Source: an uncultured Pirellulaceae bacterium | Lineage (GTDB): Bacteria > Planctomycetota > Planctomycetia > Pirellulales > Pirellulaceae | Length of the DNA: 6,228 bases | Assembly (NCBI GenBank): GCA_947258905.1 | Contig: CAMYKF010000092.1 | Span: forward strand, 1-6,228 | Reading direction: 5' to 3' | Shown here: positions 1-5,646 of the stretch, piece by piece | How positions within the stretch are numbered: the first letter of the stretch is position 1 | How the letters are laid out: every line of letters begins with the position of its first letter | Made by a program: the position numbers and the translations under genes | The notes under the pieces: generated by a model | What the model was told of the DNA's origin: nothing | Seen by the model: the letters and a program-made list of their open reading frames with translations, nothing else | Database searches by the model: none

Positions 1-1
1 A

Positions 2-1042
2 GTAATCCAGCAAATCCAGCCGGGTGGCCAGTCCAACGATGAGGCCATCTGGGCCATGGTGGTTCTGAATCGTGCCGAGGCCGATGATGTGCCCCTGCTG
101 CTGGAAGGCATGGACGGAGCCAGCAAGCTCGCGCTGAATTGGCTGCGAGGCGCTATCCAGACAGCACTGGACAAGGGTGAGATGCCAGAGCGGCAAATCC
201 TGGATTACTTCAATGATCATTCGCGCTCGCAAATGGGGCGACTGATGGCCTTTGAATTATTGGCGGCGCACGATGAATCGTTTGCAAAAAAAACCATTCC
301 GGGGTTAATTGATGATCCGTCATTGCCGCTACGACACATGGGCGTGACAAACTGGATTGACAAGGCCGAGGAAGCAGAGGCGGCTGATGCCATCGGCATG
401 TTGGGTTATGTACTGACCAAAGCGCGAGATGTCGAGCAGGCAGGAAACATTGCCGAGATGCTGGCCGAACATGGTCTGCAAGTCGACCTGCAAAAGCAAC
501 TGGGCGCGATCGGCCAGTGGCAAATCGTTGGCCCGTTCGACAATACCGACGAGGCAGGTTTCGATGTCGCCTATGGTCCTGAAAAGGACCCGGCGAATAT
601 CGACACTGACGCAACCTACGAAGACTCGAAGTCCGGCGAACCGGTCAGCTGGATTGCCCACAACACACTGTCGTCGTCAGGTGTGGTCGACGTGAATGAA
701 ATACTTGGGAACGAGAAGGGCGCTATTGCATATGCCTTTGCCGAATTTGAATCGGCCGAAGATCAGGATGTCGAGATTCGCATCGGCTGCATCAACGCCA
801 ATCGCGTGTGGGTCAATGGCGTGGAGGTCATCAACAATGAGATCTATCACGTGGGGATGCAGGCCGATCAATTCAGCGGAGCCACGAAACTGGTCGAGGG
901 CAAAAACACGATCTTGTTCAAGGTATGTCAGAACGAACAGGAACAAGCCTGGGCACAGAACTGGATGTTCCAGCTGCGTGTTTGCGATGCCAGCGGCAAG
1001 GCCGTCATGCCGGTTCCTCCAGCTGCCGGGCCTGAAGAATAG
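2..1042 (+). CDS. Helical-repeat protein with C-terminal galactose-binding-like beta-sandwich (5' end missing)
   Basis: The frame is open from the first bases of the window, so the N-terminus lies outside; 346 residues are visible. An ATG at 56 exists but has no ribosome binding site and lies inside the open frame, so I treat it as internal. Visible residues 1-165 are helix-rich and HEAT-like: short amphipathic helices with phrases such as PGLIDDPSLPLRH. A beta-sandwich begins near residue 173 with WQIVGPFDN and includes RVWVNGVEV, GKNTILFKVCQNEQ and W-M-F-Q-L-R-V near the end. This combination of helical repeats followed by a W-x-x-x-GPFDN module recurs in large planctomycete proteins, often exported, whose substrates are unknown; a carbohydrate or peptide ligand is only a guess. 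The stop lies 60 bases before the propeller gene, on the same strand, so co-transcription is likely. An A8 tract at 286-293 sits inside the gene. Confidence 0.85.
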   Translation, partial: VIQQIQPGGQSNDEAIWAMVVLNRAEADDVPLLLEGMDGASKLALNWLRGAIQTALDKGEMPERQILDYFNDHSRSQMGRLMAFELLAAHDESFAKKTIPGLIDDPSLPLRHMGVTNWIDKAEEAEAADAIGMLGYVLTKARDVEQAGNIAEMLAEHGLQVDLQKQLGAIGQWQIVGPFDNTDEAGFDVAYGPEKDPANIDTDATYEDSKSGEPVSWIAHNTLSSSGVVDVNEILGNEKGAIAYAFAEFESAEDQDVEIRIGCINANRVWVNGVEVINNEIYHVGMQADQFSGATKLVEGKNTILFKVCQNEQEQAWAQNWMFQLRVCDASGKAVMPVPPAAGPEE

Positions 1043-1102
1043 TTCGTCAGGATGAGAATACGGAAACAGTTCAAGCCAATAGCCAGCCAACAGATAACCA
1101 TC

Positions 1103-2353
1103 ATGATCAAACTAATGCTTTCCACAATTTGTGTATTTATTTGCGGATGGGCAACGGTGCAATCCGCGTCCGCCGATTGGTGGAGCTTCCGCGGAACCGG
1201 TGGCACAAGTTCAGCCGACGCGGGAGCCGTGCCCGTAGAAATCACCGATGAAAAAAACGTGGCGTGGAAGACCGAGATGCCCGGACGCGGACCTTCGGGA
1301 CCGCTGGTCATTGGCGATCGAGTGGTGGTTACGTGTTCCAGTGGTGACAAGCAGGATCAGCTGTATGTCGTTTGCGTCGATGCCAGTAGTGGCGAAAAGA
1401 TCTGGCAACGCCGTTTCTGGGCCACCGGTCGCTGTTTTTGTCATCCGCTTTCCGCCAATGCGGCGCCGACACCGTGCACCGATGGCCAGTTCATCTACGC
1501 GTTCTACTCTTCCAATGACCTGATCTGTCTCGACATGGACGGCAACCTGAAATGGTGCCGCGGCCTGGGCGTGGACCACCCCAAGGCCTTTCATGACACC
1601 GGCATGTCGTCGTCGCCGGCGGTATTTGGTGATGTGGTGATTTGCCAGGTTGAGAACCAGGGAGATTCATTCGCTACGGGAATCGATCGTCACACCGGCA
1701 AGACGTTGTGGGAAATTCCACGTGATGCTGACGCCAGCTGGGCCTCACCGTTGATCTTTAATACAGATGATGGCGCTCGTCCGTTTTGTTTGCTGACATC
1801 GGGCGCACGGGCCACAGTCGTTGACGTGGCAACTGGCGAGACGGTTTGGGAAAAAGAGGGACGCGGCAATCCCATTCCGTCGGCCGCAGTCGTTGACAAC
1901 CGATTGTTTGTGCCTGTCGACGGAACGATCGCGGTTGACTTTGATGCGCAGGGGAATTTCTCGGAAGTCTGGACATCGTCGCGAGTCGCGCCGGGGTCGC
2001 CCAGCAGCGTCGTTCACAACAACAGCATCTACTCGCTCGGACGTGGTGGCGTATTGTCGTGTGCCGATACGGGGTCGGGTGAACGGGTTTGGCAGGCGCG
2101 AGTCGGTGGCCAGCACTGGACCACGCCGCTGGTGGCCAACGATCATATGTATCTGTTTGCCCAGGATGGCAATGTATCGGTGGTTCAGCTGAGCGGCGAA
2201 TTCGAGGATCATAACGACCGCATCGTGCACACGCACCAGTTTGCCGATGAAGTATTCCTGGGTTCGCCGGCGGCAGCGGATGGGGCGATCTACATGCGTA
2301 GCGACAAATACTTGTACAAGTTCGCGACCGATCCGGCTCGCGGCAGACCTTGA
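1103..2353 (+). CDS. Secreted PQQ-like (WD/quinoprotein-type) beta-propeller protein
   Basis: The protein has 416 residues from the ATG at 1103. I prefer this start over the in-frame ATG at 1052 because it places a clean signal peptide at the N-terminus: Lys3, a hydrophobic core, then SASA before Asp25, with likely cleavage after Ala24. The mature protein opens with DWWSFRGTGG, the W-x-x-F-R-G opening seen in many planctomycete PQQ-like propellers. The blade motif, Gly/Asp followed by Trp, recurs with Trp near residues 101, 151, 203, 249, 290 and 330 (for example SGEKIW, TGKTLW, TGETVW, SGERVW), each followed by a new strand set. No catalytic residues of a methanol or glucose dehydrogenase are evident, so it is more likely a binding or scaffold propeller than a quinoprotein enzyme. 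Two Cys two residues apart (CFC, residues 111 and 113) and another at 125 may form disulfides after export. It is followed after 12 bases by aroA. Confidence 0.88.
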   Translation: MIKLMLSTICVFICGWATVQSASADWWSFRGTGGTSSADAGAVPVEITDEKNVAWKTEMPGRGPSGPLVIGDRVVVTCSSGDKQDQLYVVCVDASSGEKIWQRRFWATGRCFCHPLSANAAPTPCTDGQFIYAFYSSNDLICLDMDGNLKWCRGLGVDHPKAFHDTGMSSSPAVFGDVVICQVENQGDSFATGIDRHTGKTLWEIPRDADASWASPLIFNTDDGARPFCLLTSGARATVVDVATGETVWEKEGRGNPIPSAAVVDNRLFVPVDGTIAVDFDAQGNFSEVWTSSRVAPGSPSSVVHNNSIYSLGRGGVLSCADTGSGERVWQARVGGQHWTTPLVANDHMYLFAQDGNVSVVQLSGEFEDHNDRIVHTHQFADEVFLGSPAAADGAIYMRSDKYLYKFATDPARGRP

Positions 2354-2365
2354 TTCCGGCTACTC

Positions 2366-3649
2366 ATGCCAATGCCCGATTCGATAAAAATTCAAACCAG
2401 CGGACCGGTTCAAGCGACGATTCGTCCGCCAGGCTCCAAGAGTATTACCAATCGGGCCCTGATCTGCGCGGCAATGGCCACAGGTCGCACGCGACTGGTT
2501 GGCGCGCTGCACAGCGAAGACACCGAAGTCATGGTGGCGGCGCTGAACCAGCTGGGGATTATTGCCCAGGCGAATCCCCAGGCAGCCACCATCGATATCG
2601 AAGGTTGCGCAGGCCGCATTCCAGTCAGCGATGCGACCTTGCAGGTAGCTGGCAGCGGTACATCGATGCGTTTTCTGACCGCCATGTGCGCGACGGCGCG
2701 TGGTCGGTTTGTGCTGGACGGCAACCCGCGTATGCGGGAACGCCCCATCGGTGATCTAACGGAGGCGCTGAACCAATTGGGCGGCAATGTTTCCAGCACC
2801 AGGGGTTTTCCGCCAGTTGAGGTACAGGCCCGTGGACTGCCCGGCGGATCGGCACGAGTGCGCAGCGATCAGTCCAGTCAGTTCCTGAGCGCCCTGCTCA
2901 TGGCTCTGCCATTTACCGGGAAATTTACCGTCGTGCAAACCGAAGGCTCACTCGTTTCGAGGCCTTATATCAACATGACATGTCAGGTGATGGGGCATTT
3001 CGGTGTTGATGTATTGCAGATGAGCGAGGTGGGAGAATACTCCGTCGATCCGCGAGGCAGTTATGTGGGTTTCGAGTACGACGTCGAACCGGATGCCTCA
3101 GCCGCCTCTTATTTTTGGGCCGCCGCTGCCATCACCGGCGGTTCGGTCAAGGTGCCGGGCCTGAAACCCGATGCCCTGCAAGGTGACGTACGGTTCGTCC
3201 AGCTCCTGGAGGAAATGGGCTGCGAGATCAACATCGATGACGTCGGCATCACAGTCAGTGGACGGGCAGAGCAGGGCATTGACGTCGACATGAACGACAT
3301 TAGTGACACCGCAATAACACTGGCCGCCGTTGCCCTGTTCGCTGAATCACCTACGACAATTCGCGGTATCGCACACAACCGGTTAAAAGAATCCGATCGC
3401 ATCGGAAATCTGGCCATCGAATTGCGAAAGCTGGGTGCAACCGTCGAGGAACTCGAGGACGGCCTGACCATCACGCCTGGAAAGTTGACATCGGCAGATA
3501 TTGATACTTACGACGATCATCGCATGGCCATGGCTTTATCACTGGTTGGCTTGCAACAGCCCGGTGTGGTCATCCGAGATCCGGGTTGCGTAGGCAAAAC
3601 CTACCCCGGATTCTTTGCAGATCTCGCCCGCGTGACTCAATCAGCGTAG
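2366..3649 (+). CDS. aroA: 3-phosphoshikimate 1-carboxyvinyltransferase (EPSP synthase)
   Basis: This enzyme transfers the enolpyruvyl group of PEP to shikimate-3-phosphate, the sixth step of the shikimate pathway to chorismate, in the cytoplasm. It has 427 residues, the same length as E. coli AroA, and is complete. Key motifs are PGSKS-x-x-NR (Lys25, Ser26, Arg30), GSGTSMR (Gly98, Thr99, Arg102), PRMRERPIGDL at 121-131, SSQFLSALLM at 170-179, LVSRPY (Arg199, Tyr201), Asp314 in the DISDT motif, RLKESDR (Lys341, Glu342, Arg345), DDHRMAMA (His385, Arg386) and GKTYP (Lys411). These match the substrate-binding and catalytic set of class I-like enzymes. Compared with E. coli N94-A95-G96-T97...R100-P101, it reads G-S-G-T...R-F, so the glycine that contacts PEP and glyphosate is kept while three neighbours differ. 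The start could also be the ATG at 2372. Neither has a good ribosome binding site, and the 12-base gap to the propeller gene suggests translational coupling. No other aromatic pathway gene is in the window. Confidence 0.97.
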   Translation: MPMPDSIKIQTSGPVQATIRPPGSKSITNRALICAAMATGRTRLVGALHSEDTEVMVAALNQLGIIAQANPQAATIDIEGCAGRIPVSDATLQVAGSGTSMRFLTAMCATARGRFVLDGNPRMRERPIGDLTEALNQLGGNVSSTRGFPPVEVQARGLPGGSARVRSDQSSQFLSALLMALPFTGKFTVVQTEGSLVSRPYINMTCQVMGHFGVDVLQMSEVGEYSVDPRGSYVGFEYDVEPDASAASYFWAAAAITGGSVKVPGLKPDALQGDVRFVQLLEEMGCEINIDDVGITVSGRAEQGIDVDMNDISDTAITLAAVALFAESPTTIRGIAHNRLKESDRIGNLAIELRKLGATVEELEDGLTITPGKLTSADIDTYDDHRMAMALSLVGLQQPGVVIRDPGCVGKTYPGFFADLARVTQSA

Positions 3650-3948
3650 CGGAACTCGGCAACCGCCAATCCCATCGCAATTCGTAATTTGACACAAGTC
3701 ATTCAATGGCAAGCCGCAGGCGACGGTGTTCGCAGGTAGTCGCCGTCGCATGCGGCTCTCCGTCAAACACGGTTTTGGCGCTGCAGTGTTATGGAGCCCG
3801 ACCGTTTGGGCTGGCGTAAACGGCTCGACTATGCCATGAATTAACATCTGTGCAGACCGGTAATCACGAAGTATGCATCGTGCAGTTGTCGCGAAATAGG
3901 TGCCGTGCAGTTCATCGAAATCAGCAACGACAGAAAAGGCAGTAGACC
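3650..3948. other. Intergenic region after aroA with hairpins and short direct repeats
   Basis: I find no gene I can support here. It holds a strong imperfect hairpin at 3712-3757 and a weak one at 3760-3772 (CCGT/ACGG) followed by TTTT. At 3795-3823 the segments AGCCCGA/TTGGGCT and CCGTTT/AAACGG give competing small stems. The word GTGCAG recurs at 3850, 3880 and 3905, the last two inside CGTGCAGTT followed by similar bases. All three plus-strand frames are stop-free for 35 or more codons across about 3704-3815, and an antisense frame is open from 4015 to 3641. This is more like a GC-rich structured or repetitive element than a gene. It probably contains the aroA transcript end and the leader of the Pro/Thr-rich ORF. 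Confidence 0.5.
3712..3757. repeat. Imperfect 15-bp inverted repeat (hairpin) downstream of aroA
   Basis: The left arm AGCCGCAGGCGACGG (3712-3726) pairs with the right arm CCGTCGCATGCGGCT (3743-3757) at 14 of 15 positions, the exception being G against A, with a 16-base loop. GGCGAC/GTCGCC offers a slipped alternative using the loop edge. It starts 62 bases after the aroA stop. It has no U-run behind it, so it is not a classic intrinsic terminator. It may be a transcript-end stabiliser or a dispersed REP-like element. Confidence 0.65.
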
Positions 3949-4230
3949 ATGACCAGGCATTCATCACGAGAAACGGAGCACTCGGAACCCACCACACCCA
4001 CAGAACCAACCACACCCACGGAGCCCACTACGCCCACGGAGCCTGCAAACCCCGCTGAATCGAACCCGCCAGCCGATTCGACCGCGACGACACCAACAAG
4101 ATTGCCGACAAAGCCCACCATTGCAACGAAACCGGCAAAAACCACGGTTCCCACACTGCCATCCACAGGCCAATACCCAACGTCTGGCCGGCCAGCCGAA
4201 TCGGGACGAGGCAGAAATTCGCGTGAATAG
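3949..4230 (+). CDS. Hypothetical Pro/Thr/Glu-rich low-complexity protein (doubtful)
   Basis: I do not recognise this ORF. It codes for 93 residues with no Cys, no Trp and no membrane segment. After a polar start (Ser/Arg/Glu/His-rich, residues 2-13) come three copies of PTTPTE (14-31), a degenerate fourth (PANPAE), then a Pro/Thr/Lys tract (about 40-70) and an Arg/Gly/Ser-rich tail. It would be intrinsically disordered. There is no signal peptide, so a secreted linker or wall-spanning role is not supported by the N-terminus. An AAAAGG at 3934-3939, nine bases before the ATG, is an acceptable ribosome binding site. The opposite strand has a 81-codon ORF (4166-3921) encoding a Gly/Val-rich hydrophobic peptide, which lacks a ribosome binding site and is likely the shadow of the repeat. 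Low-complexity coding on both strands means that open-frame length is poor evidence here. Confidence 0.4.
   Translation: MTRHSSRETEHSEPTTPTEPTTPTEPTTPTEPANPAESNPPADSTATTPTRLPTKPTIATKPAKTTVPTLPSTGQYPTSGRPAESGRGRNSRE
3988..4041 (+). repeat. Three tandem 18-base repeats (PTTPTE-coding)
   Basis: The copies at 3988-4005, 4006-4023 and 4024-4041 all encode Pro-Thr-Thr-Pro-Thr-Glu. They differ only at a few bases, mostly third codon positions (cca/ccc, acc/act, aca/acg, gaa/gag). A degraded fourth unit follows at 4042-4059. Synonymous drift between the copies suggests that the amino-acid repeat, if translated, has been retained for some time. Confidence 0.85.
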
Positions 4231-4357
4231 GAAACGCCGGTGACGCCACTCCATTGCGGTCACATTTTCCGGAGCGTCAATGGTCCGTCTATTCATTCCA
4301 GCTGCTTATCGCAGCGCACCTATGTGGCAAGGTTTTGCGCCCACAGGGCGGCCATCG

Positions 4358-4642
4358 TCAGGCAAAAGTGTGGCCGCACACGCACTTTTTTTTGCGAACG
4401 TGTTGCGACAACCTGCATTTGGGACAGGTCTTTTGCCAGCGTGTTGAAGCTCGGGGAGCCTTCGTTTGGGCTGTCCCAGCCTTTGCCTTTTCTTCCTGTA
4501 GCCGGGATCTGCGCTCTTCGTCACCCTGTTTGACAGCGCATTGGGGATGGATTCCCGCGGCCGAATAGCTGGACTTGCCGCAAACCGGGCAGATTTTGGG
4601 AAGGGCTCGATCGAATAATGGTTGTGGTTTGGATTCAGACAT
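4358..4642 (-). CDS. Small double zinc-ribbon protein, function unknown
   Basis: The protein has 94 residues. The first metal-binding module is C18-P-V-C21 with H32-x-x-C35 (within SYSAAGIHPQC). A charged, probably helical linker follows (residues 40-62, Glu/Arg/Lys/Ala-rich), then a basic stretch. The second module is C73-P-K-C76 with C87-x-C89-G-H at the C-terminus. Both would bind zinc. The first resembles treble-clef or zinc-ribbon knuckles, and the basic residues around the second (HVRKKK) would suit nucleic-acid or ribosome contact; this is inference. The ATG at 4642 is chosen because the longer frame to 4699 would need a TTG start and would translate the hairpin behind the cold-shock gene. 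No clear ribosome binding site is seen. An A8 tract codes for the three Lys before C87. A weak 5-bp hairpin (4338-4350) lies 7 bases beyond the stop. It is the last gene of the minus-strand row. Confidence 0.82.
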   Translation of the reverse strand: MSESKPQPLFDRALPKICPVCGKSSYSAAGIHPQCAVKQGDEERRSRLQEEKAKAGTAQTKAPRASTRWQKTCPKCRLSQHVRKKKCVCGHTFA

Positions 4643-4661
4643 AACCAGGGTGAAACCGAGG

Positions 4662-4680
4662 GCCCGTCGTTGCGACGGGC
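4662..4680 (-). terminator. Perfect hairpin between cold-shock and zinc-ribbon genes
   Basis: GCCCGTCG and CGACGGGC form a perfect 8-bp stem with a 3-base loop. It lies 22 bases after the cold-shock stop and 19 bases before the zinc-ribbon start. On the minus strand the following bases are CCTCGGTTTC, so the U-run is poor. It could be a leaky terminator, an RNA-stabilising 3' end for a separate cold-shock transcript, or a shield over the downstream start. Confidence 0.55.
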
Positions 4681-4702
4681 ACTCAAGTGACGTTGTCAAA
4701 GA

Positions 4703-4909
4703 TTAGTTGCTGCCAACAGGCTGGACTCGCTCGGCACGGGGGCCCTTGGGGCCGCTGCCAAGGTCGTAGCTGACGGATTGGCCCTCGCGCAGTTGTTCAA
4801 ATTGACTTCCTTCGACTGCGGAACTGTGAAAGAACAGCTCCTCTCCGCTTGGAGTTGTGATGAAGCCAAAGCCCTTTTGTGTAATTTTCTTGATCGTACC
4901 TTCTGCCAT
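4703..4909 (-). CDS. Cold-shock-domain protein (Csp family)
   Basis: The protein is 68 residues, essentially one cold-shock domain: a five-stranded beta-barrel that binds single-stranded RNA or DNA and acts as an RNA chaperone in the cytoplasm. RNP1 is K12-G-F-G-F-I17 and RNP2 is L25-F-F-H-S-S30, followed by LREGQSVSYDL and the GPKGPRAERVQP tail typical of the family. The usual Lys-Trp-Phe before RNP1 (E. coli CspA W11, F12) is replaced by Lys-Lys-Ile, and the segment is one residue shorter, so part of the aromatic binding face is missing. The ATG at 4909 is preferred over the frame extension to 4957 because MAEGTI gives the standard domain start and AGG lies 8 bases before it (with AAGG closer still). 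About 125 bases separate it from the preceding membrane-protein gene, enough for an independent promoter and a leader, but I cannot identify either. Confidence 0.95.
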   Translation of the reverse strand: MAEGTIKKITQKGFGFITTPSGEELFFHSSAVEGSQFEQLREGQSVSYDLGSGPKGPRAERVQPVGSN

Positions 4910-5004
4910 TTCCTTACCTGCTTTTCTCTCTATCGGGTTGTTGGCAATCAGGGGCACACGAACTTCCGTATGCTGACTTCGATCGCCTGAAATGCTTTTT
5001 CGAG

Positions 5005-5022
5005 CCAGTGGGTGACCACCGG
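5005..5022 (-). other. Small hairpin between the 51-residue gene and the cold-shock gene
   Basis: Read on the minus strand, CCGGTGG and CCACTGG form seven pairs, one of them G-U, around the loop TCAC. It starts 14 bases after the stop of the membrane-protein gene. No U-run follows (CTCGAAAAAG), so it is either a weak transcript end or part of the leader of the cold-shock mRNA. On the plus strand one pair is lost (A against C), which favours a minus-strand RNA role. Confidence 0.35.
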
Positions 5023-5036
5023 CGGTTGCGCCTCAG

Positions 5037-5192
5037 TTAAATCCGCTCCGTCGCCCAAAGAACGGCAAACACAAGCGTTACCAGACACATAACAATAAAG
5101 GGCTTGTAGCCCCAATCTCGGCTGTGATTCCATCCAGGGATTGTAAACATGACGCCACACATTGAGGCCAGCGTCCATAAGAATCCGGTCAT
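5037..5192 (-). CDS. Small two-segment membrane protein of unknown function
   Basis: The frame encodes 51 residues. Residues 3-18 (GFLWTLASMCGVMFTI) and 32-47 (FIVMCLVTLVFAVLWA) are two hydrophobic stretches long enough to cross a membrane. They are joined by a short polar loop with W21, N22, H23, R25, D26, W27 and K30, and the tail is TERI. This hairpin layout is that of a small inner-membrane protein. The start is well fixed: AAGGAG lies 9 bases before the ATG. The ATG overlaps the stop of an upstream small ORF as ATGA. I do not recognise a family. It precedes the cold-shock gene on the same strand and may share its transcript. The gene is short enough to be missed by length-filtered gene callers, but the ribosome binding site and clear membrane pattern make chance unlikely. 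Confidence 0.72.
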   Translation of the reverse strand: MTGFLWTLASMCGVMFTIPGWNHSRDWGYKPFIVMCLVTLVFAVLWATERI

Positions 5193-5314
5193 CGCAGCTT
5201 GCTCCTTGCTGGTTGGTTGCCCCCCGACGTTTTCAGTTCAATGAAACCAGATTCTCGCGAACAGGCATGTTGTTGCACTTGTTCGATCAATACATTTTTT
5301 TGCAGAACCGTCAT
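5189..5314 (-). CDS. Doubtful 41-residue ORF overlapping the membrane-protein start
   Basis: I do not recognise it. The ORF begins MTVLQKNVLIEQVQQH, continues with a polar Ser/Gly/Lys-rich part and ends in SKLR. The N-terminal third could form an amphipathic helix. It has one Cys, no membrane segment and no signal peptide. Its TGA shares bases with the ATG of the next gene (ATGA), an arrangement common for translationally coupled genes. Against it, no ribosome binding site precedes the ATG, a stop lies five codons upstream, an A7 run is present, and a 41-codon open frame is easily obtained by chance. It starts 64 bases after the minus-strand terminator, so the stretch could instead simply be the leader of the membrane-protein mRNA. 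Confidence 0.3.
   Translation of the reverse strand: MTVLQKNVLIEQVQQHACSRESGFIELKTSGGNQPARSKLR
5202..5207 (-). promoter_or_regulatory. Ribosome binding site of the 51-residue membrane protein
   Basis: AAGGAG on the minus strand matches the anti-Shine-Dalgarno core, with a 9-base spacer to the ATG at 5192. It is the strongest such site in the window and decides the start of this small gene. It lies inside the 3' end of the overlapping 41-codon ORF. Confidence 0.75.
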
Positions 5315-5377
5315 GTCAGCACTTGTTCAATGGTTAAACTGCGGAAGACAGTTAGCGCGGCAGATTCATGCCGCCCC

Positions 5378-5412
5378 AAAAAGCCACTAAAACTGGCTTG
5401 TGATCAAGCCAG
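5378..5412 (-). terminator. Intrinsic (Rho-independent) terminator, minus strand
   Basis: On the minus strand, CTGGCTTG and CAAGCCAG form a perfect 8-bp stem with an ATCA loop (5393-5412). This is followed at once by TTTT, then AGTGGC and TTTTT. This is the only textbook stem plus U-run in the window. It separates the small-gene row (5314 and lower) from whatever is transcribed from the right. On the plus strand the following bases are CTCCCG, so it works in one direction only. Confidence 0.7.
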
Positions 5413-5561
5413 CTCCCGTCCGAACAACAAGAAATTTCGGAGCGGATTCAGGTTAAAGAAGAAGTGTGTCGTTTCCGGCGATACGACAATCCATTCTTGA
5501 AGCTGAAGACGAAAACTACTCGCCTGTCGAGAAATGGGGTCCAGCCCAATGATAAATCCCG

Positions 5562-5609
5562 GTGATCGGAACCTGTTGGCCTGCAGGGCGCTTCTTATTG
5601 TCCGATCAC
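5562..5609. repeat. Perfect 9-bp inverted repeat with 30-base spacer
   Basis: GTGATCGGA (5562-5570) and TCCGATCAC (5601-5609) are exact reverse complements. The spacer contains the palindrome CCTGCAGG. The right arm shares its last bases with the next stem-loop (from 5607), so the two structures compete. Confidence 0.6.
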
Positions 5610-5646
5610 ATTGACCCGGCTACTTTCAAGGAAAGTTGGTCAAGTG
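5607..5646. repeat. Nested stem-loop with two perfect 6-bp stems
   Basis: The outer stem TTGACC/GGTCAA (5611-5616 with 5638-5643) encloses the inner stem ACTTTC/GAAAGT (5622-5627 with 5631-5636) around an AAG loop. Five unpaired bases lie on one side and one on the other. CAC/GTG (5607-5609 with 5644-5646) extends the outer stem past one bulged A. No U-run follows on either strand. Confidence 0.6.

Noticed and set aside
1052..1102. Earlier ATG at 1052 for the propeller gene
   Set aside because: It would add 17 basic and polar residues before the signal peptide. The ATG at 1103 gives a normal export signal. It cannot be excluded outright, since 1103 also lacks a clear ribosome binding site.
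210..1350. Minus-strand open frames opposite the first two genes (210-614, 677-1090, 928-1350)
   Set aside because: They are antisense to well-supported plus-strand genes, have Arg/His/Pro-rich composition typical of shadow frames and no ribosome binding sites.
1745..3474. Antisense frames opposite the propeller gene and aroA (1745-2236, 2410-2799, 3109-3474)
   Set aside because: The plus-strand proteins are recognised families with intact motifs; the antisense products have no recognisable features.
3641..4015. 124-codon minus-strand frame across the aroA gap
   Set aside because: It spans the strong hairpin and overlaps both the aroA end and the Pro/Thr ORF. Its composition (Trp/Val start, Arg-rich later) looks like a translation of GC-rich repeat DNA.
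3988..4041. CRISPR array
   Set aside because: The 18-base units are directly adjacent with no spacers and keep the codon frame, so this is an amino-acid repeat.
5162..5500. 112-codon plus-strand frame, Lys/Arg-rich
   Set aside because: It runs through the terminator hairpin and opposite the better supported membrane-protein gene, and has no ribosome binding site.
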